The notes under the pieces were generated by a model. It had not been told where the DNA came from, searched no databases, and worked only from the letters and a program-made list of their open reading frames with translations. The translations under genes and the position numbers were made by a program. Below are positions 1 to 8,695 of a DNA stretch of 64,000 nt, in pieces (the stretch's first letter is position 1; each line of letters starts with the position of its first letter). Source of the DNA: Actinopolyspora mortivallis DSM 44261. GTDB lineage: Bacteria; Actinomycetota; Actinomycetes; Mycobacteriales; Pseudonocardiaceae. Location of the stretch: positions 2,776,405-2,840,404 of the forward strand of contig NZ_KB913024.1 in NCBI RefSeq assembly GCF_000384035.1, read 5' to 3'.

Positions 1-113
1 GGCCATGGGACTTGCCTCGCCGATGGCCACGGCCTCCGAATTCGATCGTCAGCGGCAGAAAGAAACAACACAGGCGGTCGAGGTACTGCAGGCGTCCGAT
101 CAAGTTGACAGGA

Positions 114-350
114 ATGAGCACAGCCGGATTTTGGGATCAGACATGGAAGTACACCAAGTGCGCCGCGTACGTATCCATGATTTTCGTACCAGAAGTCAAA
201 GCCTATCGGGCAATCAAGGCGTTGGGCGGTGTCGCCGAAACTGCCCGACTGCTGATCGGCGCTGGTAATGCTGCGGAATTCCTTGAGATCGCCGGTGGCG
301 TTGGATCTCAGATTATCGGTGCAGGCGGCATAGCAAAAAACTGTTTCTAA
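114..350 (+). CDS. Small hydrophobic two-cysteine peptide, unknown family
   Basis: Not a family I recognise. The 78-residue product starts at an ATG preceded by GACAGGA. The frame stays open to the window edge, but the upstream part is arginine-rich and unconvincing, so I start here. It has one Cys at residue 16 and one at 77, a glycine-rich hydrophobic C-half, and ends IGAGGIAKNCF. Its last 26 residues align without gaps to the last 26 of the exported protein at 51073-51651, with 9 identities including FL, GV and AGGI. A small membrane protein follows, as at that second locus. I infer a membrane-active or exported peptide with a membrane partner, such as toxin plus immunity. It could also be the C-terminal end of a longer protein cut by the window. 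Base composition is less GC-rich than in the core genes, which suggests transfer. Confidence 0.5.
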   Translation: MSTAGFWDQTWKYTKCAAYVSMIFVPEVKAYRAIKALGGVAETARLLIGAGNAAEFLEIAGGVGSQIIGAGGIAKNCF

Positions 351-385
351 CACGATAGTATCATTTCGCCGGGAAAGTGAGTGGT

Positions 386-649
386 ATGACTTCGCAAGAA
401 GGATCACGGGTCCCTGACGGCTGGAAAGCACCGACGCAGATCGCGCTCGCATACGGCATCTTGTATGTCGCGATCACTCTTGCCATCGGACATACCGTTC
501 AACTCGCCTGGCTGGCGTTGCCGTTCATCGCCCTGTGGGCACTGACCGCTGTGCTGACCCGGTTCGGGCTGCTGCAACGACGTCCCGTTTTCCTGGGGCT
601 AGCAGGGGTGGCGGTTGTGGCGAGTGTCCTAGCGGCTGTCGCTTCGTAA
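386..649 (+). CDS. Small three-segment membrane protein, possible partner of the preceding peptide
   Basis: The product has 87 residues with about three hydrophobic segments: residues about 17-35, 38-57 and 66-86. It has a short polar N-terminus and no catalytic motif. I chose the ATG at 386 rather than the GTG at 377 because the only ribosome-site-like stretch (GGGAAAG, 371-377) is at a workable distance only from the ATG. It lies 36 bases after the two-cysteine peptide gene on the same strand. The same order, peptide then small multi-pass protein, recurs at 51073-52157. I infer a partner role such as immunity or export; there is no sequence proof of that. The family is not recognised. Confidence 0.5.
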   Translation: MTSQEGSRVPDGWKAPTQIALAYGILYVAITLAIGHTVQLAWLALPFIALWALTAVLTRFGLLQRRPVFLGLAGVAVVASVLAAVAS

Positions 650-980
650 CTGTCGAAGGGTGTCTGTCCGATGAGCTACGGGCAGCCACCCCTTCGAGCG
701 AACACACAGGCAGGCATGGCATTAATCGTGGTGCGGAACGGAGTCAACGGGGGCGGTTGATGTGGCTCATGTGGTCGATCGAAAGTGGGGGCGGATCCGG
801 AACAGGATCCCTCCCCACTTTGCCCCCGCTCTTGGTCAGCATTCCCGATGCAAGTCAGCCAGGGCTCTGCCGCAGGTTGTACGCGATAGCTCGTCGACCC
901 ACTGCTGTGCCCGTTCGAGTGATGCCGACGAGCCTCAATCGGACACCCGATCCGCTGATGGACCCGGACAAGGGGTACTG
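650..980. other. Intergenic, no convincing gene
   Basis: About 330 bases in which the open frames on both strands have poor codon use and no ribosome site. One frame runs up to and overlaps the next start (stop at 979-981) but its product looks random. I see no terminator or repeat. Confidence 0.4.
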
Positions 981-1331
981 ATGGCCGACCACGAAAACCG
1001 CTGGGGCGACAGCGGCATGTCGCCACGCCTAGACCACCGCGGCCACGGCTACCCGTCTCGGCCGCAGGGGCCGAGGGTGGCCGCTCCGCTGGTGATGGCC
1101 GGGCACACCCTCGGGTGGATCTGGACCGACCAGCAGCAGGCCGCCGGTTGGAGTCCCGCTAGCCCGACGAACGAGGTGTCCGCCGGGCTGATCTCCCGCG
1201 CCCACGCGCACGTGTACGCCCGCCTGGTGAAGCTGCACCGCCAAGGCGTGCCCGCCAGCGACGTGCTCAACGCTGAGAACTGGGCGCCGCACACGCTCGG
1301 CCCGATCGACCGCAACTACCGCGACTCGTAG
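981..1331 (+). CDS. Hypothetical protein, 116 aa
   Basis: Starts at an ATG with AGGGG seven bases upstream and codes for 116 residues. The N-third is polar and rich in His, Arg and Pro. The rest is mixed, with GHTLGWIWTDQQQAAGW and a helical stretch about SRAHAHVYARLVKLHRQG. It has no signal peptide or membrane segment. I do not recognise the family. The setting, between orphan small genes and a stretch of degraded coding sequence, suggests an accessory or mobile-element origin. The reading frame continues after the TAG as plausible protein sequence, so this could also be the front part of a broken longer gene. Confidence 0.45.
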   Translation: MADHENRWGDSGMSPRLDHRGHGYPSRPQGPRVAAPLVMAGHTLGWIWTDQQQAAGWSPASPTNEVSAGLISRAHAHVYARLVKLHRQGVPASDVLNAENWAPHTLGPIDRNYRDS

Positions 1332-1846
1332 AAGTCTCACGCCTCTAACCCCCGGCGCGATCGCAGCGGGATTTTCATATCCCACCTTGGCCAGGCACCG
1401 TTCGCCAATGCCAGGAACGAACTCGGTCCCACGGCCGAAGACTTCGCCGAGCAGATGGACCAGCTCCTCGGACAGGCCGTGGCCAACGCCCCCCAAGCCG
1501 AAGGCGAGACAGGCGGCCGCCCGCGGCAGTTCGGCGTAACCAGCGTGACCGGTGGCAAGCCATGTTCACCAGCGGGCAGAGCGCGAGCATGTCGTCGAAA
1601 GAATGCGTGGCCGAAGTGTAGGAAATCCTCGACACTCTCATCGACAACGCCCGGAGCCGGCCCGCTCACAAGGGAGGCCGCCTTGGCGGCCGCCTACGCG
1701 CTGGCCAACCAGTACGCCGCAGGACTGTACGGCGGCGCCGGAAAACCATCGGCGGCGAGGATGTCGACGGCGGCACCAACCCGCCCCCGCGATTGCCCTA
1801 GACTCCCCCTTCTTGGAGTACCAGCGACGACGAAAGGCAAGCACCG
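1332..1846 (+). pseudogene. Probable degraded coding remnant
   Basis: No intact gene. In the frame of the preceding ORF, positions 1359-1510 read as credible protein (for example ELGPTAEDFAEQMDQLLGQ) but have no start codon. Further pieces that look coding (EILDTLIDNARS near 1622-1657 and REAALAAAYALANQYAAGL near 1671-1729) lie in different frames, separated by a stop and a shift. This is what an old gene broken by frameshifts looks like. The original function is unknown. Confidence 0.35.
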
Positions 1847-2014
1847 ATGAAACGAGTTCCTCCCACTGGGTCCTCGGCCGTGGTCTCGGTCGGGTTGTTC
1901 CTGATGTGGCTGGCGATCGGCGCTCCGAAGTGGGTGCTGTGGACACTCGGAACACTGGCCGGAACCTCTGTGGTGGTCGAAACCATGAGAATGGTGGTGA
2001 CGCGCAGGTTATGA
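1847..2014 (+). CDS. Tiny two-segment membrane protein, 55 aa
   Basis: A 55-residue product beginning MKRVPPTGSSAVV, with two hydrophobic segments (about residues 11-26 and 29-45) and a basic end, VVTRRL. The ATG has AAAGG about 10 bases upstream. It resembles the many short two-helix membrane proteins of actinomycete accessory regions, and no function can be given. The hydrophobic pattern and positive ends are unlikely by chance in a sequence of this base composition, but the short length keeps confidence moderate. Confidence 0.4.
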   Translation: MKRVPPTGSSAVVSVGLFLMWLAIGAPKWVLWTLGTLAGTSVVVETMRMVVTRRL

Positions 2015-2382
2015 ACGGCCGTGCCCTGGTCCCCACATCTCCACCGAGGTGGTCGAGTGTGCTGGGCCATCATGATCGCCCTGCTCGTGCCCGTCACCTT
2101 CCAGGTACGGGCGCGGGAGGGTGGGGGTACCGGGGACCTGCCGCACCGTCACCGAACCTGATGGGGCGCGCACCGCCGGGATCTCCTTCCCGGGATCCTC
2201 CCGGCGACGGGCGTGACCACCGCCGCGGGCACGGCGTCGTGTTTTCCGCTTCCGCGTCCACGGAGGAGCCTGTCCGGACGTACCACTGTGGCCACACGTT
2301 CTTCACCGCGTCATTGCCCGGTGTTGGCCGTGGCTTGCCACGCTGCGGAGGTGACACACCCCAGCGCGTGAGGAGGACGCTC
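2015..2382. other. Intergenic upstream of the HNH nuclease gene
   Basis: About 370 bases with no gene I can support. A frame open across the stretch joins the nuclease ORF but has no ribosome site and reads as Pro/Gly/Arg-rich noise. The region presumably holds the nuclease promoter; no clear -10/-35 pair stands out. Confidence 0.35.
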
Positions 2383-3012
2383 GTGCGACGCCTCTGCACC
2401 ATTCTCACCACCACACTGTCCGTGGTGACCCTGTCCGTGGTCACCACGGCGACGGCCACCGCCTACCCGCCCACCCCTCCGGGGGAAACCACGGCGCGTC
2501 AGCAGCTCGGCGAGCTCGCGGTCCGTTCCGAGGGATCCATGGACGGTTACGACCGGGACAGGTTCCCCCACTGGTCCCGGCAGTCCGGAAGTTGCGACAC
2601 CCGGGAAACCGTGCTGAAGCGGGACGGCAGCGGAGTTTCCGTCGGCGAGGACTGCTACCCGACCTCGGGAAGCTGGTACAGCGTCTACGACGGCAGGTGG
2701 GTGGACGAACCCGCCGAGGTGCACATCGACCACGTGGTCCCACTGGCCGAGTCCTGGCGTTCCGGAACGGCGGACTGGACCGACGCCCGGAGGGAGGACT
2801 TCGCCAACGACCTGGACACCCAGCAGTTGATCGCGGTCTCCGCGGAGTCCAACCTCGCCAAGAGCGACGACGACCCGGCGCAGTGGCGACCGAGCAACAC
2901 CGGATACCACTGCGTGTACGCGCGCGGCTGGATCAACGTCAAACACGTGTGGGGCCTGAGTGTCGACCCCGCGGAGAAGAACGCGCTCTCCGCCATGCTC
3001 GACGAGTGCTGA
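2383..3012 (+). CDS. Secreted HNH endonuclease family protein (DUF1524/GmrSD C-terminal type)
   Basis: A 209-residue exported nuclease. I start at GTG 2383, which has a perfect AGGAGG with 6-base spacing; a GTG at 2368 lies before that site. Residues 1-28 form a Sec signal peptide (basic VRR, hydrophobic core, cleavage near ATATAYP). The mature part carries the HNH core HIDHVVPLAESW and later LDTQQLIAVSAESNLAKSDD, the His and Asn positions expected of the family, then QWRPSNTGYHCVYARGW. Two Cys pairs may form disulphides. Family knowledge: such proteins cleave nucleic acid outside the cell, in nutrient scavenging or competition. It is monocistronic as far as I can see, with intergenic DNA on both sides. 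Confidence 0.85.
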   Translation: MRRLCTILTTTLSVVTLSVVTTATATAYPPTPPGETTARQQLGELAVRSEGSMDGYDRDRFPHWSRQSGSCDTRETVLKRDGSGVSVGEDCYPTSGSWYSVYDGRWVDEPAEVHIDHVVPLAESWRSGTADWTDARREDFANDLDTQQLIAVSAESNLAKSDDDPAQWRPSNTGYHCVYARGWINVKHVWGLSVDPAEKNALSAMLDEC

Positions 3013-3238
3013 CACCTTTCCGAAGGGAGTTCGACGGGTGGGGTCACGGAAGTCCTCACCCGTTTTCCTTCCCCGGGTCCGGAAACGGGCTCCACGTTTT
3101 CCCTGAACGGGATCATCACGTGCCGAGGTGATTCTCGATCCCCGAATCCACGTCCAGTCCGCCGGGCGGAGAAGTTGGGTATCGTTGCCCGGACAGCCGG
3201 TTTCTTTCCGGTCCCAGCGGTTTCGGAGGTGCTCGGGA

Positions 3239-4048
3239 ATGGACCAACACGGCTCCTCACCTCGGGAGGAACCCCGGACGGACCGCCCGAACGCGGCCAG
3301 GATGTACGACTACTACCTCGGTGGTTCCACCAATTTCGCCGCCGACCGTGAGGCGGCCGAGGCGGGAACGGCCGCCATGCCGCACGCCCGGCAGTACGCT
3401 CGCGCCAACCGTGCCTTCCTGCAACGGGCGGTCACCCACCTGGCCGAACTCGGAATGGACCAGTTCCTCGATCTGGGTTCGGGGATACCGACCGTCGGCA
3501 ACGTGCACGAGATCGCCCGCGGGGTCAACCCCCACGCCCGGGTCGCCTACGTCGACCACGACCCCGTGGCGGTGGCCCACGCCCAGCGGCTGCTGGGCGA
3601 GCATCCGGAGGTCACGATCACGCTGGGAGACGTCCGTGATCCGCGCACGGTGCTGAACGCCCCCGGGGTGTCCGGGCTGCTGGACTTCACCCGTCCGGTC
3701 GGGTTGCTGGCGGTGGCGGTGTTGCCCTTCGTCCCGGACCAGGCCGAGGCCCGTGAGGTGCTGGCCGCCTACCGGGCCGCCTGTGTGCCGGGTAGCTACC
3801 TGGTGCTGTCCCACATCTCCGCGCTGTCCGCGACCCGCCAGCAGGTGGCAGCCGCCGAGGAGGTCATGGCCCGCACTCCCACCCCGGTGAGGTGGCGTCC
3901 GCCGGAGGAGATCTCGGAGCTGTTGGAGGGGGTCGAACCGGTGGAGCCCGGCCTGGTTCCGCTGCCCCGCTGGCGTCCGGACACTCCCCCCACCCAGGAG
4001 GAAGTGGACGAGGCCAACGCCTACGGGGCCGTCGGGCGCATCGGCTGA
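3239..4048 (+). CDS. SAM-dependent methyltransferase, SAV2177 family
   Basis: A 269-residue cytosolic protein. ATG 3239 follows GGAGGT at 8 bases. It has the hallmark N-terminal motif RPNAARMYDYYLGGSTNFAA, then a Rossmann SAM site around FLDLGSGIPTVGNVHE and the acidic strand YVDHDPVAVAHA. This is the family often listed as DUF574, abundant in actinomycetes; most members have no known substrate. It is single, with no partner regulator beside it, and convergent with the nitroreductase gene, 22 bases away. The family is certain from the motif order; the substrate is unknown. Confidence 0.9.
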   Translation: MDQHGSSPREEPRTDRPNAARMYDYYLGGSTNFAADREAAEAGTAAMPHARQYARANRAFLQRAVTHLAELGMDQFLDLGSGIPTVGNVHEIARGVNPHARVAYVDHDPVAVAHAQRLLGEHPEVTITLGDVRDPRTVLNAPGVSGLLDFTRPVGLLAVAVLPFVPDQAEAREVLAAYRAACVPGSYLVLSHISALSATRQQVAAAEEVMARTPTPVRWRPPEEISELLEGVEPVEPGLVPLPRWRPDTPPTQEEVDEANAYGAVGRIG

Positions 4049-4070
4049 GTCCCTCGTTCGACGAGGCGCC

Positions 4071-5057
4071 TCAACCACGCTGCCGCGGCACGGGATCGGG
4101 ATAGCCGAATCTCATCAGAATGTGCGGCTCGCCCACCAGACCGAGCCGTTCCCCCAGGCCACGACGCACCTCGGAGAGGTGCAGCGGTTGGGTGATCACC
4201 GAGGCCGCCAGTCCCAGGCTGGTCGCGGTCAACCACGCCAGCTGCATCGCCTCCCCGGTACGGAGGTGGTCGTCCCTGGCGTCGGACTCCGTGGAAAGCA
4301 CCATCACCGCCTCCCGCTCGATCCACTCGGCGAGCCGCTGCTCGTCGGGCAGCCGGGTTCCCGAGGTGGTCAGCCCCACGGCGGGCACCCCCTCGCTGGC
4401 GAGCTCGTCCTCGCGGGTGGAGGCGTGTCCTCCCACCGATGACCCTCCGGTCATCCACATGGCCAGCTCACGCTGGTAGTGCCGGTCCTTGCGGTGCACC
4501 CTGGCCGCGTACCCGAGCAGCTCCGCCAGGTTCCGCGCGTCGTCCGGCCCACTGAGCCACCTGGCCCGTACCCCGGAGGAGGACCCCGCCGCCAACAGGG
4601 CCTCCCGGGCCACGTGCGCCAACTCCTGGTCGTGGAAGGGACGACGGTAGCTGCTGCGACGGGTGATGGCCCGGAAGCGCTGTCCCTCCAACACCGTGGG
4701 ATCACGCCGCTGCGTCCCGGTCACCCTGCCCACGAGATCCGTTTCCTCCGAGTCCGTGGGACGGTCCAGGTCGGCCTCCCACCCGATCCCCCGTACCGCC
4801 AGGAACAGGTTGGTCAGCGCGGCGCCGCAGGACAGTCGCCGGTCCCTGCCCTCGGGGTCGTGCTGTTCCAGCGCCACGGTCGGACGCTCGTGGAGCCGTG
4901 CGGTGTGTTCCCGCACGACGAGTGACCACGGTTGTGTGTTGTGCACCGACGGGGCCCGTCCCACCGCCTGTTCGAGGGTGTGGACTTCGTCGGCGGTCCA
5001 CCCCCGGTCTCCGGTGGTCGTACCGGCTCGTCGCCGGTGTGGTCTCAGCCAGCTCAT
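4071..5057 (-). CDS. Acg-family FMN-binding nitroreductase-like protein
   Basis: A 328-residue protein. The motif APSVHNTQPW near residues 35-44 and a second half with GEAMQLAWLTATSLGLAAS match the Acg/Rv2032 branch of the nitroreductase fold, in which two half-domains form an intramolecular FMN pocket. I chose ATG 5057, since GGAGGG then lies 8 bases away; GTG 5066 would abut it. In mycobacteria, relatives are dormancy-induced and may sequester flavin rather than reduce a substrate. No DosR-type box is evident upstream here. It is transcribed away from the MHS transporter, with a 280-base gap that can hold both promoters. Confidence 0.85.
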   Translation of the reverse strand: MSWLRPHRRRAGTTTGDRGWTADEVHTLEQAVGRAPSVHNTQPWSLVVREHTARLHERPTVALEQHDPEGRDRRLSCGAALTNLFLAVRGIGWEADLDRPTDSEETDLVGRVTGTQRRDPTVLEGQRFRAITRRSSYRRPFHDQELAHVAREALLAAGSSSGVRARWLSGPDDARNLAELLGYAARVHRKDRHYQRELAMWMTGGSSVGGHASTREDELASEGVPAVGLTTSGTRLPDEQRLAEWIEREAVMVLSTESDARDDHLRTGEAMQLAWLTATSLGLAASVITQPLHLSEVRRGLGERLGLVGEPHILMRFGYPDPVPRQRG

Positions 5058-5339
5058 GGTCGACACCCTCCGGCGCGGTTGGGGGGCGAGGTTCCGGCGG
5101 CTTCCGACGGGTTTCGTCGAGGACAGACCCCGGGTTCGTCGTACGGGGCCCGGTCGGGGCCACTATCCCGCTCCGAGCGCTTCGACGCACCTCGGCGACG
5201 GACAGGCCGCGTTGCGCGGGGAATCCGGCGAACACTCTTGTCGCGTCCCCGGGAGATCGCTACCGTACTAAAACTTACAGCGTTAGTTATTTAGGACACA
5301 CCCAGGGTTCCCAACCTCCGACACGAAGGGTGCACAGCG

Positions 5340-6671
5340 ATGGCCGGTTCCACGACCACGCAGTCCAGACGAGTGGCCTTCGCCAGCCTGATCGGGACCA
5401 CGATCGAGTGGTACGACTTCTTCATCTACGGCACCGCCGCCTCACTCGTGTTCAACAAGCTGTTCTTCCCCAACTACGACCCCGTGGTGGGCGCGCTCGC
5501 CGCGTTCGCCTCCTTCGCCGTCGGTTTCCTCGCCCGACCGCTCGGAGGAGTGGTCTTCTCCCACTTCGGTGACCGGCTGGGACGCAAACCGATGCTGATC
5601 TGGTCGCTGATGCTCATGGGAGTGGCGACCATCCTGATCGGCGCACTGCCCGCCTACGAGCACATCGGGGTCTGGGCTCCGATCCTGCTGGTGACCCTGC
5701 GCTTCGCCCAGGGAATCGGCGTGGGAGGCGAGTGGGGAGGCGCGGCGCTGATGGCCGTCGAACACGCCCCGGCCAACCGACGCGGTTTCTACGGCGCCTG
5801 GCCCCAGGTCGGTGTGCCCGCAGGACTGCTGCTCGGCAACACGACCTTCTCGGTCGTCTCGGCCAGCGTGACCGACGAGCAGTTCCTCGCCTGGGGATGG
5901 CGAATCCCCTTCCTGTTCAGCGCCCTGCTCATCGTGCTCGGCTTCTTCATCCGGCTGAGCATCAGCGAGAGCCCCGTCTTCGAAAAGGTGATGAACACCA
6001 AGGAGAAGGTCCGCGTCCCCGTCCTGGAAGCCCTGCGTTCGCATCCGAGGACGATCCTGCTGGCCACGGGAACCTTCCTCGGCACGCACGCCACCTTCTA
6101 CGTCACCAGCACCTGGTTGGTCTTCTACACCACCGAGGAGGGCCTCTTCGAGCGCACCACCGTGCTCAACGCCAACTCACTGCTGAGCTTCGTCGACATC
6201 CCGTTCATGATCCTGTTCGGGCTGCTGTCCGACTACCTGGGAAGAAGACGGATGATACTCGGCGGGATGGCCGTCATGGCACTGTTCGCGCTGCCGTACA
6301 TGCTGCTGGTCGACACCGGCTCGATCGCGCTCTACCTGCTCGGCGGGATGATCCTGCAGCTGTGCCGGACCTCGGTGTACGGACCGCAGTCGGCCTACTT
6401 CTCCGAGCTGTTCTCCACCCGGCTGCGCTACAGCGGGATCTCCGTCAGCTACCAGCTGGCCTCGATCCTCGGCGGGGGCATAGCCCCGATGATCTGCACC
6501 TGGCTGTACGCGAGCACGAACTCCCCGGTGGCCATCGCGGGCTACATGGCGACACTGGCCGTGATTTCCTTCGGATCGGCGTACCTGCTCACCGAGACCT
6601 ACCGGACGGATCTCACCGCCGACCCCGCCACCCGGGAACGGAACGCGGCCGACCCGGCGGTCTCCGGCTAG
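5340..6671 (+). CDS. MFS transporter, metabolite:H+ symporter (MHS) family
   Basis: A 443-residue inner-membrane carrier with about 12 helices. The N-terminus has the MHS signature GTTIEWYDFFIYGTAAS and the loop motif HFGDRLGRKPML between helices 2 and 3, and later RFAQGIGVGGEWGGAAL. Family knowledge: members import small organic acids or betaines with protons (shikimate, proline betaine, citrate); the substrate cannot be read from sequence. The start ATG has AAGGG about 8 bases upstream. An AT-rich stretch at 5270-5296 is the likely promoter. Transcription should stop at the 14-bp hairpin at 6685-6727. Confidence 0.88.
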   Translation: MAGSTTTQSRRVAFASLIGTTIEWYDFFIYGTAASLVFNKLFFPNYDPVVGALAAFASFAVGFLARPLGGVVFSHFGDRLGRKPMLIWSLMLMGVATILIGALPAYEHIGVWAPILLVTLRFAQGIGVGGEWGGAALMAVEHAPANRRGFYGAWPQVGVPAGLLLGNTTFSVVSASVTDEQFLAWGWRIPFLFSALLIVLGFFIRLSISESPVFEKVMNTKEKVRVPVLEALRSHPRTILLATGTFLGTHATFYVTSTWLVFYTTEEGLFERTTVLNANSLLSFVDIPFMILFGLLSDYLGRRRMILGGMAVMALFALPYMLLVDTGSIALYLLGGMILQLCRTSVYGPQSAYFSELFSTRLRYSGISVSYQLASILGGGIAPMICTWLYASTNSPVAIAGYMATLAVISFGSAYLLTETYRTDLTADPATRERNAADPAVSG

Positions 6672-6684
6672 GCCCAAAAACCCG

Positions 6685-6727
6685 ACGGTTCCGCACGACC
6701 GCCCGGACACACCTCGTGCGGAACCGT
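6685..6727. terminator. Hairpin between convergent genes
   Basis: Perfect 14-bp inverted repeat, ACGGTTCCGCACGA and its complement, around a 15-base loop. It sits between the ends of the MHS transporter and ctaB and probably serves both strands, although neither side has a long T run. Confidence 0.7.
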
Positions 6728-6744
6728 GCCGCGGGCGGCGGGAG

Positions 6745-7680
6745 TCAGGCCAGCACCGGCAGACCGACGGCCGCGTCCACCGCTATGGCCAGGAACAACC
6801 CAGTGAGATAGCTGTTCGACAGGTGGAACAGCTTCATCGGGTTGACCTCCCCGCCCCTGCGCACTCCGCTGTGCAGCCGGTGGGCCATGACCAGGAAGGT
6901 GACGCCGACGATGAGTGCCCAGGCGACGTAGATCCAGCTCGTCACCGGGATCAGCAGCAGGGTGCTGAGCACCGTCGCCCACGAGTAGGCGAGGATCCGC
7001 GCGGAGACCTGCTGCGGGGTGGCGACCACGGGCAGCATCGGCACGGCCGCGCGCTCGTAGTCCTCCCGGTACTTCATGGCCAGCGACCAGAAGTGCGGCG
7101 GTGTCCAGAGGAAGACCACCGCGAACATCACCAGGGCGGGCCAGGCCACGGTGTTCTCCACCGCGGCCCAGCCCACCAGCACCGGCATACAGCCGGCGGC
7201 ACCGCCCCAGACGATGTTCTGGGGCGTGCGCCGCTTGAGCAGCAGCGTGTAGACGAAGACGTAGAACAGCGTGGCCGACAGGGCCAGTACGGCCGCCAGC
7301 AGATTGGCCCCCGCCCAGAGCACGGCGAAGGACAGCACGCTCAACGTGATGCTGAACACCAGGGCGTGGGCCCGGGAGATGCGGTAGCTGACCAGCGGGC
7401 GCGACTTGGTCCGGTCCATCACCGAGTCGATGTCCGAGTCGATCACGCAGTTGAGCGCGTTGGCGCTGCCCGCCGCCATGGTTCCGCCGATCAGCGTCAC
7501 CAGCACCAGTCCCAGCGGGGGGATGCCGCGTTCGGCCAGGAACATGGCGGGGATGGTGGTCACCAGCAGCTGCTCGATGACACGGGGCTTGGTCAACGAG
7601 AGGTAGGCACCGAACAGTCCCCGGACCCCGGTACCCCCCGAGGTCAGCCCCTCCCGGGCGGATTGCTTCGTGGTTGTCAT
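6745..7680 (-). CDS. ctaB: Protoheme IX farnesyltransferase (heme O synthase)
   Basis: A 311-residue multi-pass membrane enzyme that adds the farnesyl group to heme B to give heme O, for the aa3-type terminal oxidase. The prenyl-diphosphate sites are visible: [15 protein letters not shown] (first Asp-rich motif) and [13 protein letters not shown] (second). [20 protein letters not shown] is the typical first helix. The ATG at 7680 overlaps the stop of the DUF3817 gene (ATGA), so the two are translationally coupled. The usual actinobacterial neighbours ctaA and the transketolase group are not in this window. Confidence 0.95.
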   Translation of the reverse strand: MTTTKQSAREGLTSGGTGVRGLFGAYLSLTKPRVIEQLLVTTIPAMFLAERGIPPLGLVLVTLIGGTMAAGSANALNCVIDSDIDSVMDRTKSRPLVSYRISRAHALVFSITLSVLSFAVLWAGANLLAAVLALSATLFYVFVYTLLLKRRTPQNIVWGGAAGCMPVLVGWAAVENTVAWPALVMFAVVFLWTPPHFWSLAMKYREDYERAAVPMLPVVATPQQVSARILAYSWATVLSTLLLIPVTSWIYVAWALIVGVTFLVMAHRLHSGVRRGGEVNPMKLFHLSNSYLTGLFLAIAVDAAVGLPVLA

Positions 7681-8060
7681 GAGTGCGCCGATCCGGTTTC
7701 CTCGGCGGCCCCTGCGGCGGAGCCGGATCCTGCCGTGTTCCAGGCACGGAACCACTGGACCACCTTGTGTTCGGCGAAGAAGGCCCCGAAGGGGATCGTT
7801 CCCGCCAGCAGGACGAGCAGCATCGGACCGACCGGAACCCGCAACAGCCGGGTTATCAGCAGGGCCAGCACCAGGTAGACCATGTACAGCCACCCGTGGG
7901 CGATGCCGATGGCGGTCGTGGCGTTCTCCCCGAACCGTTGGACGTCGGTGCCGACCGGCCAGCCGTACTTGCCCACCATCGCCAGGCACAGCGCGATCAG
8001 CAGCACGGCCGTCACGTACGCCATCACCCGGTAACCGGTCAGTAGAACACTCGGCTTCAC
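7677..8060 (-). CDS. DUF3817 membrane protein
   Basis: A 127-residue membrane protein with three to four hydrophobic segments and the typical [15 protein letters not shown] and [14 protein letters not shown] stretches. GTG 8060 has GAGGGAG at 5-6 bases; the longer frame to 8150 lacks such a site. It is the first gene of a coupled pair with ctaB (ATGA overlap), which hints at a role linked to heme or respiration, but the family function is unknown. A second DUF3817 gene lies at 44892-45251. Confidence 0.85.
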   Translation of the reverse strand: MKPSVLLTGYRVMAYVTAVLLIALCLAMVGKYGWPVGTDVQRFGENATTAIGIAHGWLYMVYLVLALLITRLLRVPVGPMLLVLLAGTIPFGAFFAEHKVVQWFRAWNTAGSGSAAGAAEETGSAHS

Positions 8061-8695
8061 GACAACTCCCTCAATCCCGCCTCGTGCCCGCACCAGGACC
8101 ACCGCGGCGACGTGTCCACCGCTGCGACGCGGAGGCTCGACCGCCGACAACGACCCACCGGCTGAGGCGGGGCACCGTGACTGCCCATTGTTGGAAACCG
8201 TACGCCACGCCCTCGGTCCGCTCGCGACTACCTGCTGTCGAGAGTGGCGCCGCCCACGTCACGGCGGCGGGAAACCGTCGTGACACGGACACGCGTGACC
8301 GCGAGGTCACGTGGCGGAACGATGATAGGACCCGGCGAGAAGACCGCGGGGACACAGCCTCCCCACCGGCCGGTTGGACCGGAAGCCCGGCCCCGACGAG
8401 ACGGCGCTCCACGGAAGCCGCGCGGGTCCGGGACCGAACCCGGGCCCCGACGGAGGGCTGTTGCCCGCCCGGCCGACACCTCGACAGCGCCGTGGGAACT
8501 CCTCCACCTGCCGACGGATTCGATCACCAACGGCACGCGGAATCCTCCCCGAGAAGGAAACAAAAACCCTCGTATTTCACGTGCTTAGCTCGTTCGAGTG
8601 AGAAAACGGACGTGCGCAGCGAGCTTGAACAACGAACCCGCTTTGCCTGCTTAGGATGCCCGACAGCACAGTCTCGATCAGAAATGCGGTGGACT
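8061..8695. other. Long divergent intergenic region
   Basis: About 635 bases between the DUF3817 gene (left, minus) and the coiled-coil operon (right, plus). Frames here have no ribosome sites and odd codon use. A TAGGAT -10 candidate lies at 8652-8657, about 40 bases before the coiled-coil gene. I see no repeat or RNA gene. Confidence 0.4.

Noticed and set aside
5442-6089. 215-codon minus-strand frame inside the MHS transporter gene
   Set aside because: Shadow of a strong coding gene; Gln/Glu/His-rich reading with no start signal.
8228-8601. Several open frames in the gap before the coiled-coil operon
   Set aside because: No ribosome sites, Arg/Pro/Gly-rich composition and codon use unlike the neighbouring genes; typical of high-GC spacer.
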